From Candidatus Gastranaerophilales bacterium (lineage in GTDB: Bacteria > Cyanobacteriota > Vampirovibrionia > Gastranaerophilales > Gastranaerophilaceae): a stretch of 56,736 nucleotides of DNA. Shown here one piece after another: positions 44,814-53,658 of the stretch. The DNA lies in contig CALUTO010000014.1 of NCBI GenBank assembly GCA_944323735.1, positions 1 through 56,736 on the forward strand. Reading direction: 5' to 3'. The notes under the pieces were generated by a model. It was not told where the DNA came from and made no database searches. It saw only the letters and a list, made by a program, of their open reading frames with translations. Position 1 is the stretch's first letter, and every line of letters begins with the position of its first letter. The translations under genes were made by a program, and so were the position numbers.

Positions 44814-45722
44814 TTATACTACACTAACTATTTCTGCTGCAATTTCTTCATCAGTCATTTTTTCTATATCAAACCATTTTATGGATTTGTTCCTTCTAAA
44901 CCATGTCAACTGTCTTTTTGCGTAACGCCGTGTGTTTTGTTTTATGGCTTCGACAGTTTGTTCGTAAGAAATTTCACCTTTGAAATAGCTGTAAAATTCT
45001 TTATATCCTATAGTATCGAAAAGTAACTGCAGATTTGCGTATTTTTTAAACATCTCACGGGCTTCGTTTTCCAGTCCGTTTTCTATCATTATATCTACAC
45101 GTTGATTTATTCTGTTGTACAAAAAATCTCTGTTTTCTGCATTCAGCCCGAACCAGATAACATCAAAATCGGGCTTTTCTTTTACTTTTTGTGCTTCTGA
45201 CATTGGAATGTTCAGAGTTTTGCATACTTCAAGAGCTCTTATTATTTTTACGGTATTATTGGGATGGATTTTTTGCGCTATTATCGGGTCATATTTTTGC
45301 AGCATTCTGTATAGTTCTTCAACAGTAAGTTTTTCAAGTTCTGCTCTGAGTTCTTTATCCGGTTCCACTCTCGGTAAATCAAAATTTTCGAGCAGTATTC
45401 TGAAATACAAACCTGTTCCTCCGGCAACAACAGGAATTTTGCCTTCATTATGCAGCCGGTTTATTATTTTTTTTGCTTCATCTGCAAAATTTGCTACAGT
45501 AAATTCCTCGTCAGGACGGACAATTCCTATCATATGATGTTCGATTTCTTCCGTTTCTTCCTGAGATGGTTTTGCTACCGCTATTTTAAAATCTTTGTAT
45601 ATCTGTCTGGAATCAGCAGATATAATTTCTGTGTTTAGAGCTTTTGCGACTTTTATCGCAACGGACGTTTTGCCTGAGGCTGTAGGCCCTGCTATTGCTA
45701 TAACTTTATTGTTTTGAGTCAT
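44814..45722 (-). CDS. miaA: tRNA dimethylallyltransferase
   Basis: 302 residues. MiaA adds a dimethylallyl group to A37 of tRNAs reading codons that begin with U. The P-loop GPTASGKT is at 12-19, then SADSRQIYKDF, AGGTGLYFR and the C-terminal KRQLTWFRRN. Its dimethylallyl diphosphate substrate comes from the MEP pathway, in which the nearby ispG acts. The start overlaps the upstream membrane-protein gene by 17 bases. Confidence 0.95.
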   Translation of the reverse strand: MTQNNKVIAIAGPTASGKTSVAIKVAKALNTEIISADSRQIYKDFKIAVAKPSQEETEEIEHHMIGIVRPDEEFTVANFADEAKKIINRLHNEGKIPVVAGGTGLYFRILLENFDLPRVEPDKELRAELEKLTVEELYRMLQKYDPIIAQKIHPNNTVKIIRALEVCKTLNIPMSEAQKVKEKPDFDVIWFGLNAENRDFLYNRINQRVDIMIENGLENEAREMFKKYANLQLLFDTIGYKEFYSYFKGEISYEQTVEAIKQNTRRYAKRQLTWFRRNKSIKWFDIEKMTDEEIAAEIVSVV

Positions 45723-46539
45723 AATATAAGAATATCAAAATCATATAATAAGTTGCAAAATAAAACATTATAAAAAATGCAATTATTGAAAGTATAATGT
45801 TTATACTAAATATTGCATTTATTGCAAACACTATAAAATTTAATATAGAAAGAAAACACATTATTCCGAAAGCCCCTAAGAAATTTTTGAATAAAAATTT
45901 TATGTTTTTCCGGAAAGATATAAAAGGTGACAAAAAATTTATTTTTTCGAGATAAAAAAGCGATGGGAACCAGAACAAGGTAAAAAAGCTGAACAAAGCT
46001 GCTGAAAAAGTCAGGGCTGTCATCCAGATATTTATTGCCTGAAGTTGCCCGAAGGTCATTGAATATAAATATTTCTCAAGTGCCTGCTGGGATTGCATTG
46101 CTGTTTGATATATTTCGTTGACATGTACATTGTGTGTTTCAAGATACCCGAGTCCCCACTCAAATCCGACAAGGTAAATAATCCCTGCTGACAAAAGCGT
46201 GTAGATTAGAAACACTGCTGTTACCGGCGCAAAATATGCAGCTACTCCCGGAAAAAATTCTTTTAAAAGTCCGAAAGAAGCGGCTGCTTTTTCTTCCGGC
46301 TTTTCGTATTCGATTTTTGATTGTTCAATTGTTTTCTTTATCATGAAAAACCAGCCTGCAAGAAATGCAGTTGTCAGCAGAAAATTTGAAATAAAGAAAA
46401 CAATAAAAGCAATTTTGTTTGACTGCTGTGCCAGCCCGATTGATGTAAGGCTGATAATAAGTAAAAACACAATCAAAGGCTGTGCGGTGACTATATTGTC
46501 TCTTGTAATATCAAAAGCTTTTTTTATAACTGATGCCAT
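45706..46539 (-). CDS. Multi-pass membrane protein of unknown function
   Basis: 277 residues with about six membrane helices and a basic short N terminus. The layout (N-terminal amphipathic helix, long helices, an external loop with many Gln, then FPSLFYLEKINFLSPFISFRKN) resembles the 40375 protein in style, though sequence identity is not evident. It overlaps miaA by 17 bases. The function is unknown; it may be a membrane homeostasis or transport protein. Confidence 0.6.
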   Translation of the reverse strand: MASVIKKAFDITRDNIVTAQPLIVFLLIISLTSIGLAQQSNKIAFIVFFISNFLLTTAFLAGWFFMIKKTIEQSKIEYEKPEEKAAASFGLLKEFFPGVAAYFAPVTAVFLIYTLLSAGIIYLVGFEWGLGYLETHNVHVNEIYQTAMQSQQALEKYLYSMTFGQLQAINIWMTALTFSAALFSFFTLFWFPSLFYLEKINFLSPFISFRKNIKFLFKNFLGAFGIMCFLSILNFIVFAINAIFSINIILSIIAFFIMFYFATYYMILIFLYYDSKQ

Positions 46540-46619
46540 AGTGTGTATTATTATATCATAATTTCAAGATTATTGTTGTATAATTGATACATAAACAGTA
46601 CTAACCAAGGAGGATATAA

Positions 46620-48278
46620 ATGAGAAGCGATAATGTTAAAAAAGGTATGCATAAAGCACCGCACCGCTCACTGTTATATGCAACAGGTGTTTCAAAAGAA
46701 GGTATGAAAAGACCATTCATTGGTATCGCAAGCTCATTTTCGGATCTGGTTCCCGGGCATGTCGGGATGAGAGAGCTGGAACGGCAGATAGAAAAAGGAA
46801 TTCATACAGGCGGAGGACAGGCTTTTATATTCGGCGTTCCTGCTGTGTGTGACGGTATTGCAATGGGGCATAGCGGTATGAAGTATTCGCTTCCGTCCAG
46901 AGACCTGATTGCAGACTGCGTAGAGACGGTAGCAGGTGCCCATCAGCTTGACGGACTTGTTTTGTTAACAAACTGTGATAAAATTACCCCCGGAATGCTT
47001 ATTGCTGCGCTTCGTATGGATATTCCCTGCATCGTGGTTACGGCAGGACCCATGCTTGACGGGTGCAGCAAGAAAGAAGTTCTCACTATGATTAGAGGTT
47101 CTTTTGAAGCTATCGGTAAATTCTCAAACGGAGATATTACGGAAGAAAGACTTTACGAACTTGAAGAAGAATGCTGTCCTTCTGCAGGTGCTTGCCAGGG
47201 GCTTTATACCGCAAATACAATGGCATGTCTGACAGAAGTAATGGGAATGAGTCTTCCATACTGTGCTACTGCATCAGCTGTTTCTGCAAAGAAAAAACAG
47301 ATTGCTTTTAATTCCGGCATGCAGATAGTCGAATTGGTAAAGCATAGTATAAAGCCTTCCGATATAATAACAAGGGATTCAATGAGAAATGCAATTGCAG
47401 TTGATATGGCAATGGGCGGTTCAACTAACACTATCCTTCATATGCTTGCGATTGCAAATTCGGGAAAAATTGATATTACGCTAAAAGATTTTGATGAATT
47501 GAGCCATAAAATTAACCAAATAATAAAACTCGACCCGTCAGCACTTCCGACTATGACTGATTTTGCGAACGCAGGAGGAATTCCCGGATTGCTGAAAACA
47601 ATGTACGGTCATACTCCTGAAATCAAAGATACGAAAGGTGTTTCCGGTTTGAAAATCAGTGAAATAGCAAAAAATGCCTGGGTTGATAATGAGATTATAC
47701 ATACACTGGACGACCCGCTTACTGCAACAGCAGGTCTTGCTGTGCTTCACGGAAATCTTGCACCGGACGGGGCTGTTGTAAAAACGTCGGGTGTAGCTAA
47801 AGAATGTCTGGAGTTTGAAGGTACTGCAAAAGTCTTTAATTCAGAAGAAGAAACAATGGACGCAATAGATAACAATAAAATTAAAGAAGGCGATGTTGTT
47901 GTTATTTGCTATGAAGGGCCAAAAGGCGGGCCGGGAATGAGAGAGATGCTTGCTCCTACTTCAATGATTGTAGGAAAAGGGCTTGGTAGCAAAGTTGCGC
48001 TTATCACCGACGGAAGATTTTCAGGCGGAACAAGAGGACTGTGTATCGGACATATCTGTCCTGAAGCGGCAATGGGCGGGCTTATCGGTCTTGTTAAAGA
48101 CGGTGACAGGATAAAAATCAGCATACCGGAAAGAAAACTCGAACTGCTTGTTCCGGAGGAAGAAATTGCGCAAAGAAAAGTAGATTTTGTGCCGAAAGAA
48201 CCTAAAGAAACCAAAGGTTATCTTTCTAAGTATGCTAAAATAGTACAGAGTGCGTCATCAGGCGCAATTTGCGAATAA
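46620..48278 (+). CDS. ilvD: Dihydroxy-acid dehydratase
   Basis: 552 residues, normal length. IlvD dehydrates dihydroxy acids in valine, leucine and isoleucine synthesis and carries an iron-sulfur cluster. Cluster and active-site segments are [21 protein letters not shown] and [10 protein letters not shown]. The C-terminal [13 protein letters not shown] is typical. A perfect AAGGAGG lies six bases before the ATG, so translation is strong. No T-box or leader peptide was seen and no other ilv gene is close. yebC follows after 27 bases. Confidence 0.97.
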   Translation: MRSDNVKKGMHKAPHRSLLYATGVSKEGMKRPFIGIASSFSDLVPGHVGMRELERQIEKGIHTGGGQAFIFGVPAVCDGIAMGHSGMKYSLPSRDLIADCVETVAGAHQLDGLVLLTNCDKITPGMLIAALRMDIPCIVVTAGPMLDGCSKKEVLTMIRGSFEAIGKFSNGDITEERLYELEEECCPSAGACQGLYTANTMACLTEVMGMSLPYCATASAVSAKKKQIAFNSGMQIVELVKHSIKPSDIITRDSMRNAIAVDMAMGGSTNTILHMLAIANSGKIDITLKDFDELSHKINQIIKLDPSALPTMTDFANAGGIPGLLKTMYGHTPEIKDTKGVSGLKISEIAKNAWVDNEIIHTLDDPLTATAGLAVLHGNLAPDGAVVKTSGVAKECLEFEGTAKVFNSEEETMDAIDNNKIKEGDVVVICYEGPKGGPGMREMLAPTSMIVGKGLGSKVALITDGRFSGGTRGLCIGHICPEAAMGGLIGLVKDGDRIKISIPERKLELLVPEEEIAQRKVDFVPKEPKETKGYLSKYAKIVQSASSGAICE

Positions 48279-48305
48279 TAAGAAAAACAGGAAAAGGAAT
48301 AAAAT

Positions 48306-49055
48306 ATGTCAGGACACTCAAAATGGTCAACAATTAAACACAAAAAAGCAAAAGTCGATGCCCAGCGAGGTGTTGCCTTTCAGAAATTTTCAAAAGAAAT
48401 TATAGTTGCTACAAAAATGGGCGGGCCGGATCCGTCTGCAAATTTCCGTTTGAGAACGGCAATTGAAAAAGCAAAAGCAGCAGGTTTGCCCAACGATAAT
48501 ATAAAAAGAGCGATTGAAAAAGGTTCCGGAGGCGGTGCCGGTGATAATTATGAAGAGCTTACGTACGAAGGCTACGGTGCAGGCGGAGTCGCAATAATAA
48601 TAGAAGCAATGACTGATAACAGAAATAGAACAGCAGGAGATTTGAGAAGCTATTTTACAAAATATAACGGCAATATGGGTGAAACAGGCTGTGTCGGCTG
48701 GATGTTTAAACAGGCGGGTGTTATTACTTTTGATAAAGAAACAACGGACTATGAAAAACTTTTTGAAGAAGCGATAAATGCCGGTGCACAGGATTTTGTA
48801 GATGAAGATGATGAATACAAAGTTATTACAGGTGTTGAAAATTTTCAGATAATTACGGAGTCACTTGAAAAGCTCGGCTTTTCTCATAAAAGCGCAGAAC
48901 TCACAAGACTTCCTGAAAATACAATTGAGATTACTGATGCAGCAGTTGCGTCAAATATATTGAAATTGATGGATAAACTGGAAGAACACGATGACGTTCA
49001 GAATGTCTATTCAAACTTTGATATTTCAGATGAAATAATGGAGTCTGTACAATAA
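48306..49055 (+). CDS. yebC: YebC/PmpR/TACO1 family protein
   Basis: 249 residues. The start [21 protein letters not shown] is the family hallmark, followed by [11 protein letters not shown] and [19 protein letters not shown]. Members act as transcription regulators or, by more recent work, help ribosomes through stalled stretches such as proline runs. It is normally linked to ruvC; here it follows ilvD instead. It ends before a clear terminator. Confidence 0.95.
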   Translation: MSGHSKWSTIKHKKAKVDAQRGVAFQKFSKEIIVATKMGGPDPSANFRLRTAIEKAKAAGLPNDNIKRAIEKGSGGGAGDNYEELTYEGYGAGGVAIIIEAMTDNRNRTAGDLRSYFTKYNGNMGETGCVGWMFKQAGVITFDKETTDYEKLFEEAINAGAQDFVDEDDEYKVITGVENFQIITESLEKLGFSHKSAELTRLPENTIEITDAAVASNILKLMDKLEEHDDVQNVYSNFDISDEIMESVQ

Positions 49056-49083
49056 TTAAATAGGATTCTGAAAAAAATATAGG

Positions 49084-49114
49084 CGCATTCAGTAAAAATA
49101 AAATACTGAATGCG
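49084..49114 (+). terminator. Terminator after yebC
   Basis: CGCATTCAGTA (49084-49094) pairs perfectly with TACTGAATGCG (49104-49114) around a nine-base A-rich loop, followed by TTTTATT. It lies 28 bases after the yebC stop. Confidence 0.85.
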
Positions 49115-49221
49115 TTTTATTGTGGATTTTTTGTAAAATGTTACAATTTTGCAGGCAATTTTTTACTGCCTTTTGTTTTTATTGTTGCGTAAGTAAGTGC
49201 ATTGTTTGAAAGTGTAAACCC

Positions 49222-49776
49222 ATGCTTGTAACAAACAATAGAATCATTAATGCCGTAAATCGGGCAGGCAGAAGGCTCAATTCTGTTGAACAAAGGATTG
49301 TGCTCGGGGCTACTGCGCTTTTGTCCCAGCCATTTTTTGATTATTTCAACAAAAATGTTGATGAAGATACAAGAAAAGTTTCAACTGCACGCACTGTTGC
49401 AAAAATCGTTGCGGGAACACTTGTCGGTGTGGCTGTACGTATTTTATGTATAAATGGGTTCAGGAAATTTTCGAATTATGACCTGAAAATAGTAAACGGT
49501 TGTGTTGAGAAAGTTCTGCCAAAAACAAATAAAGATGTTTTTGTTCCCGTATTTGCAAAACTTAAAAAAGGCATGACCGTTGATGAGTTTAAAAATGATT
49601 ATGAAAATTATGTAAAAACAGGCGGTGTAATCGGGGCTTCGCTTGCTATGATTGCGACGAACTTTTTGCTGGATGCTCCTCTTACGAATATTTTGACGAA
49701 CAAAATGACTTCTTGTATGAAGCTTTCAGGTGAAAGCAAAGAAAAAGACGGGGAGGTTTTGAATGCAGCAGCCTAG
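49222..49776 (+). CDS. Lineage-specific membrane-associated protein, first of an overlapping pair
   Basis: 184 residues, not recognised. Two hydrophobic segments are visible, near 65-85 (AKIVAGTLVGVAVRILCI) and near 135-152 (GGVIGASLAMIATNFLL). The C terminus is charged and ends in Ala. It lacks a signal peptide, and no ribosome site is evident. It overlaps the next gene by 14 bases, which strongly suggests that the two are made together. Its style resembles the 31232 protein. Confidence 0.6.
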   Translation: MLVTNNRIINAVNRAGRRLNSVEQRIVLGATALLSQPFFDYFNKNVDEDTRKVSTARTVAKIVAGTLVGVAVRILCINGFRKFSNYDLKIVNGCVEKVLPKTNKDVFVPVFAKLKKGMTVDEFKNDYENYVKTGGVIGASLAMIATNFLLDAPLTNILTNKMTSCMKLSGESKEKDGEVLNAAA

Positions 49777-50455
49777 TCTATTCCAAAAATCTTTGACGAA
49801 AATATGGGATATTTATTCAAAGGATGTAGGCAAGTCTTTAATCCATTTAGGGGCTGTGGGCTGGTTGTTCGGTGCACTTGCTCAGGTAGGGGCTCTTGCT
49901 TTTAATAAAAAAATAGACAAAGATGAAAAATGTTTTTTGTTTCCACAGGAAATTGCTGACGGAGTTATTAATGTGGGTTTGTACTACACAATCTGTCAGG
50001 GGATAAAATCCTTCGCAGATAAATGTGTGGATAAAGGAAGTTTTATCCCTGAAAATGTACACAAAGCCTATGAAAAACTGTTGTCAAACAAGCAACTTTT
50101 TACGACTGATGAGCAGACACAAATCTTCGGCAGCAAAAAAAATATTACCGGAGCTTTGAATAAGGTGACAGATTCTGGTTTTGTAAAAAAACTTTCACCT
50201 GCGGCAGCTAATTTTGTAAATAATGAAATAAAGCCGGCTGCAGCAAAAATGGCAGGGTGGAAGAACGGTATTGGTACAATAGCCACTTTTGCAGCCTCGG
50301 TGCTTGCATGTAATATAATAACCCCGTATGCCAGAAACGCAGTAGCAAGTAAAATACAAAATATGACGGGCAAAAAGACCTACTATGACTACAAAGCATA
50401 TGGAAAAATCTGTTCATTTGCCCAATCAAAAACCTTTAGCAAATTTAAAATATAA
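49763..50455 (+). CDS. Lineage-specific membrane-associated protein, second of an overlapping pair
   Basis: 230 residues, not recognised. Hydrophobic stretches are near 27-46 (LIHLGAVGWLFGALAQVGAL), 70-84 and 172-190 (GTIATFAASVLACNII). The region 90-165 is soluble and Lys-rich with Cys residues. GGGAGG lies just before the ATG, inside the upstream gene. It is followed by a weak CCC/GGG hairpin near 50462. Its hydrophobic segments suggest that it joins its partner in or at the membrane. Confidence 0.65.
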   Translation: MQQPSLFQKSLTKIWDIYSKDVGKSLIHLGAVGWLFGALAQVGALAFNKKIDKDEKCFLFPQEIADGVINVGLYYTICQGIKSFADKCVDKGSFIPENVHKAYEKLLSNKQLFTTDEQTQIFGSKKNITGALNKVTDSGFVKKLSPAAANFVNNEIKPAAAKMAGWKNGIGTIATFAASVLACNIITPYARNAVASKIQNMTGKKTYYDYKAYGKICSFAQSKTFSKFKI

Positions 50456-50581
50456 AAAAAACCCGGATAAAGGGCTTTTAAATTAAAAAACTTTGTTTTG
50501 CCCTGCATCCAGGAATGTGTGTATATGTGTGTTTATTAATATTCCGGCTAGTAAGTGCATTACCAGCACAATGTGTGTTTG

Positions 50582-50881
50582 TTAGATTTTGTATAAAACT
50601 TTTTCGTCAGATTTTGTGCTTAAATAGTTCTCAATAGCTTTATCAAGAACTCTTGCTTTTTCTGTATTTTCTTTTGAGAACAATTTGTCCATCAGTTTTG
50701 CAAAACCTGAAATTTTATGGTTTCCTGTTTTTACTGTCTGAACAAACTGATCAGCAATAGCCTGCTGCGTAATATAAGCAGAAGCTGTCGTTTGTTTAAA
50801 TGACGGCACTGAAGCATTGTATCCGGTGCTGGCTTTGTTTATATTAGAGTAGTCTGTATAATTAACTCTATTAACTTTCAT
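50582..50881 (-). CDS. Small protein with N-terminal PSFKQ motif, unknown function
   Basis: 99 residues. The N-terminal 30 residues are polar, rich in Asn, Ser, Thr and Tyr (MKVNRVNYTDYSNINKAS), and end in SVPSFKQTT, followed by a helical section (AYITQQAIADQFVQTV) and a basic helix. No signal peptide. I associate short N-terminal segments of this kind (a PSFK- or TSFG-like box after a polar leader) with many unknown proteins of Gastranaerophilales; this is a recollection, not a search. An AAGGAT site lies eight bases before the ATG. No neighbour explains its role. Confidence 0.65.
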   Translation of the reverse strand: MKVNRVNYTDYSNINKASTGYNASVPSFKQTTASAYITQQAIADQFVQTVKTGNHKISGFAKLMDKLFSKENTEKARVLDKAIENYLSTKSDEKVLYKI

Positions 50882-51181
50882 TTTTTTTATCCTTATGTTG
50901 TGAACATGAATTAAGTGTTTTTAATACACTATTTATTACATTTTTATTATGTATCATATTGCATTTTTTGTCAACCCTTTTTTGTTAAATCTTTATATTT
51001 CCTTTAGATGCTTTAGAATTAAGGGTTTTGGAAAAAGTGCATTTTGTACACTTATTATTTCTATATTACATCACATAAACAATAAAAAAAATATACCCGA
51101 CTGGCTAAAGTCTTTGATACATCAGGTGGTTTTTGGTTTTAATATAGTATGTTAAATGGTATATTGCGTGAATTTGTGTCT
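50882..51181. other. AT-rich intergenic region
   Basis: About 300 bases without a convincing gene. A 68-codon frame at 50949-51155 has no ribosome site and the composition of random T-rich sequence, so I do not call it. TGCATTTT occurs twice (near 50962 and 51037), and AAGTG/CACTT makes a minor inverted repeat near 51033-51052. The promoter of the 50881 gene must lie in the first 80 bases, but no clear boxes stand out. Confidence 0.5.
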
Positions 51182-51219
51182 AAAAACAGAACGCTGCATT
51201 TTTGCAGCGTTCTGTTTTT
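51182..51219. terminator. Strong bidirectional terminator at the glk 3' end
   Basis: A 17-bp perfect stem (51182-51198 with 51203-51219) with a TTTT loop is flanked by an A run and a T run. It lies 20 bases beyond the stop of the ROK kinase gene on the minus strand. Confidence 0.9.
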
Positions 51220-51239
51220 ACAATTGGATGTTTAATATT

Positions 51240-52199
51240 CTAGTTGTCTATTAACAGACTGGAACCTATAATTCCGGCAGTGTTTCCGAGTTGTGCCGGA
51301 ACAACTTCTACAGCGGCTCCCTGAATAGGCATGGTTCTGGATTTTAAAGTTTTTCGTAATGGTTCAAGAAGGATGTCCCCTGCATCAGCAACTCCGCCTC
51401 CGATAACGATTTTTTCTGGATTCAAAAGATTGACAACACTGGTCAAACCAATGCCGATATATTCGCCTGTGATTTCAAATATTTTTTTTGCTACAGAATC
51501 GCCCTCATTAGCTGCCTGTGCAACTATGGCAGGGGTTATTGCGTCTACTGAACCTGCGATTTCTCTGAATTTTGCTGATTTGCCGCCAAGAACATATTCT
51601 TTAGCCATTGCAACAATAGAAGGACCGGAAGCGTAAGCCTCGAGACATCCTCTGTCTCCGCAGCCGCAAAGCAGACCGTCATGCATTTTTAGTTTTATAT
51701 GTCCGATTTCGCCGGCTGCATTGCTTGCGCCACGTACAATTTTTCCATTTATTATAATACCTGAGCCGATTCCTGTGCCGACAGTTATGCAGATGAGGTT
51801 TTTGCAGCCTATGCCGGCTCCGAAGTTTAGTTCTGCCAGTGCTGCGCAGCGGACATCATTGTCTACTTTTACCGGAACATTAAACTCTTTTTGCATAATT
51901 TCAGAAATAGGAACATTTACCCAGCCGGGAATATTCGGAGCAAGTCTTACTATGCCTTTGTCGCAGTCAATTTGTCCGGGAAAGCCGAAACCTATTCCTT
52001 CAAGAGAGTTTTTTTCAATACCGGCTTCTGTTATTAAATCTTTTATAGACTGTTGTATATTTCCGATAGTATACTCATATCCCATTTCTGCACGGGTAGG
52101 AACGGTTTTCGGGCATTTTATTTCACCTTTTTTGTCAACAAGTGCAATTTTTACGTTTGTGCCGCCTACATCCACGCCTATTCTGTATTTTTCGAACAT
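51240..52199 (-). CDS. glk: ROK-family glucokinase
   Basis: 319 residues. It phosphorylates glucose (or a close hexose) with ATP in the cytoplasm. The phosphate loop GVDVGGTNVKIALVD is at residues 8-22, the sugar loop includes NFGAGIGCKN, and the zinc site CGCGDRGCLEAYASG is intact. There is no N-terminal helix-turn-helix, so it is an enzyme and not a ROK repressor. GAGAGAGG lies before the ATG. It stands alone. N-acetyl-hexosamines are an alternative substrate. Confidence 0.9.
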   Translation of the reverse strand: MFEKYRIGVDVGGTNVKIALVDKKGEIKCPKTVPTRAEMGYEYTIGNIQQSIKDLITEAGIEKNSLEGIGFGFPGQIDCDKGIVRLAPNIPGWVNVPISEIMQKEFNVPVKVDNDVRCAALAELNFGAGIGCKNLICITVGTGIGSGIIINGKIVRGASNAAGEIGHIKLKMHDGLLCGCGDRGCLEAYASGPSIVAMAKEYVLGGKSAKFREIAGSVDAITPAIVAQAANEGDSVAKKIFEITGEYIGIGLTSVVNLLNPEKIVIGGGVADAGDILLEPLRKTLKSRTMPIQGAAVEVVPAQLGNTAGIIGSSLLIDN

Positions 52200-52271
52200 T
52201 TATACCTCTCTCCGTTTAATAATATTGCATATAAAATCATATCACGGACGCAGAAAAATATACAAACATTA

Positions 52272-53462
52272 TTACCAGATATACGGGATAAATCTGTATT
52301 TTACTTTTTTGCAGTATTTTACATATTCTTCATCTTTCAGCAGATGGCGTTCCTCTGTTACAGCTCTGAAATAGTACAGAAAAGTTGTTGAAAGTATGTT
52401 AAGAAAAATAAATAAAAGTGCAACTATGCATTTAATGATATCAATACCTGAAGCTTTAAAACTTAAGAATATCAAAGGAATGACGGGCACTGACCAGAAT
52501 AGTATTTTACTTGCATATGCAGGATGTCTTACCATACTGTACGGCCATTTGTCTACAATTCCTCTGTTTGTTAAATTACTGGCTTTTGCAAACAGAGCAA
52601 CAGAAGCGGCTGCGTATATGAATAAGAAAAACAGATAAATGCATTTCAATATCCACGTACCCAGTCCATCCGGACTGTTGTTAAAAACCAGTGACTCTGG
52701 AAGGTAGCCGCCGAGCAGTGTGCCGGTTGTATCATTAAACGGCGGATAGCAGGAAAGACAAAAGAATATTCCTGCCGGTGTAAGGTCCACGGATTTTATT
52801 CTGTTATTAAAAAGAGTTGATTCTGTTAAATATCCGATTGCAAAACAAAATAAATCCGCAAAATACATAAGATTTAAAAGCAGAGTGTAGAATGCATCTC
52901 TTGCTGTATTTAATATAACCGGATTATAGTATAAAGATTTATTAAAAATAAAAATATTTTTTATACTCTCAACTGTCCACGGAAAATCAATACGTATATT
53001 TTCGCAGGTAATAAAAAGAGAACCGAGCACAAAAGAGCCGAAAAACATTTTTATTAACGTAATGCCAAGAGCTGTTGCTTCTTCTTTATCAGGAATAAAC
53101 CTTTCTATGCCTGAGGTTATTTGTTCATTTTCCGCTGCGATTGATTGATTGAACGGTTGAATGGTTGAGCAAATGATGCGTTTAAAATAATTAAATACCA
53201 GTATAGTGTGTGACCGGAATAATGTTTTCGGCTTAAAAATATAAAATAAAACAGGAGACAGCAGCAGATAAAGGACGAATATAATGTTAAAAAAGTTTCT
53301 TGCAGAAAGCCCCATGAATGTACTTTCCAGCGTAGAGTAAAAATACCGGTTAAAATTAAAAATTAGTATAATAACACCATAAACAACTGCCGAACAAAAC
53401 CAGTGTCTGAAAATTTGTCGTGTCCCCGGGGTGTCATTAAACGAAATATCTTGTTCATCCAT
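52272..53462 (-). CDS. Isoprenylcysteine-methyltransferase-like membrane protein
   Basis: 396 residues with about eight membrane helices. The C-terminal third (from residue 300) has the ICMT/PEMT fingerprint: WPYSMVRHPAYASKI, then EERHLLKDEEYVKYCKKVKY and FIPYIW, which bind SAM at the membrane face. The first 290 residues form an extra membrane domain not found in the short bacterial ICMT-like proteins. It probably methylates a small lipid or amphipathic substrate; prenylated protein is unlikely in bacteria. It lies 72 bases upstream of glk on the same strand, but the link looks positional. Confidence 0.75.
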   Translation of the reverse strand: MDEQDISFNDTPGTRQIFRHWFCSAVVYGVIILIFNFNRYFYSTLESTFMGLSARNFFNIIFVLYLLLSPVLFYIFKPKTLFRSHTILVFNYFKRIICSTIQPFNQSIAAENEQITSGIERFIPDKEEATALGITLIKMFFGSFVLGSLFITCENIRIDFPWTVESIKNIFIFNKSLYYNPVILNTARDAFYTLLLNLMYFADLFCFAIGYLTESTLFNNRIKSVDLTPAGIFFCLSCYPPFNDTTGTLLGGYLPESLVFNNSPDGLGTWILKCIYLFFLFIYAAASVALFAKASNLTNRGIVDKWPYSMVRHPAYASKILFWSVPVIPLIFLSFKASGIDIIKCIVALLFIFLNILSTTFLYYFRAVTEERHLLKDEEYVKYCKKVKYRFIPYIW

Positions 53463-53658
53463 AATAATTATTAAAGCTCCGCAAATTTATTTGTTCTTTT
53501 TTGTTCTGATTTTTATCTATATGTGACTTTCAAAATGTGTGAATTCTGCAGTCAGATTATATCATAAACTTATATTAGCGTTTTATACAGCGTCTATTGT
53601 ATTCATTTAACTTATAAAAAAGATATAATATTAAAAAAATAAAAATGGAATTTGGAAA

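Noticed and set aside
49191-50561. A shared 12-base sequence (AGTAAGTGCATT) flanks the 49222-50455 gene pair.
   Set aside because: It could suggest a mobile unit, but 12 bases in AT-rich DNA over 1.4 kb can recur by chance, and there is no integrase, inverted end or other sign of mobility.
50949-51155. Open frame of 68 codons in the gap before glk.
   Set aside because: No ribosome site, hydrophobic T-rich composition as expected from random sequence, no recognisable motif.
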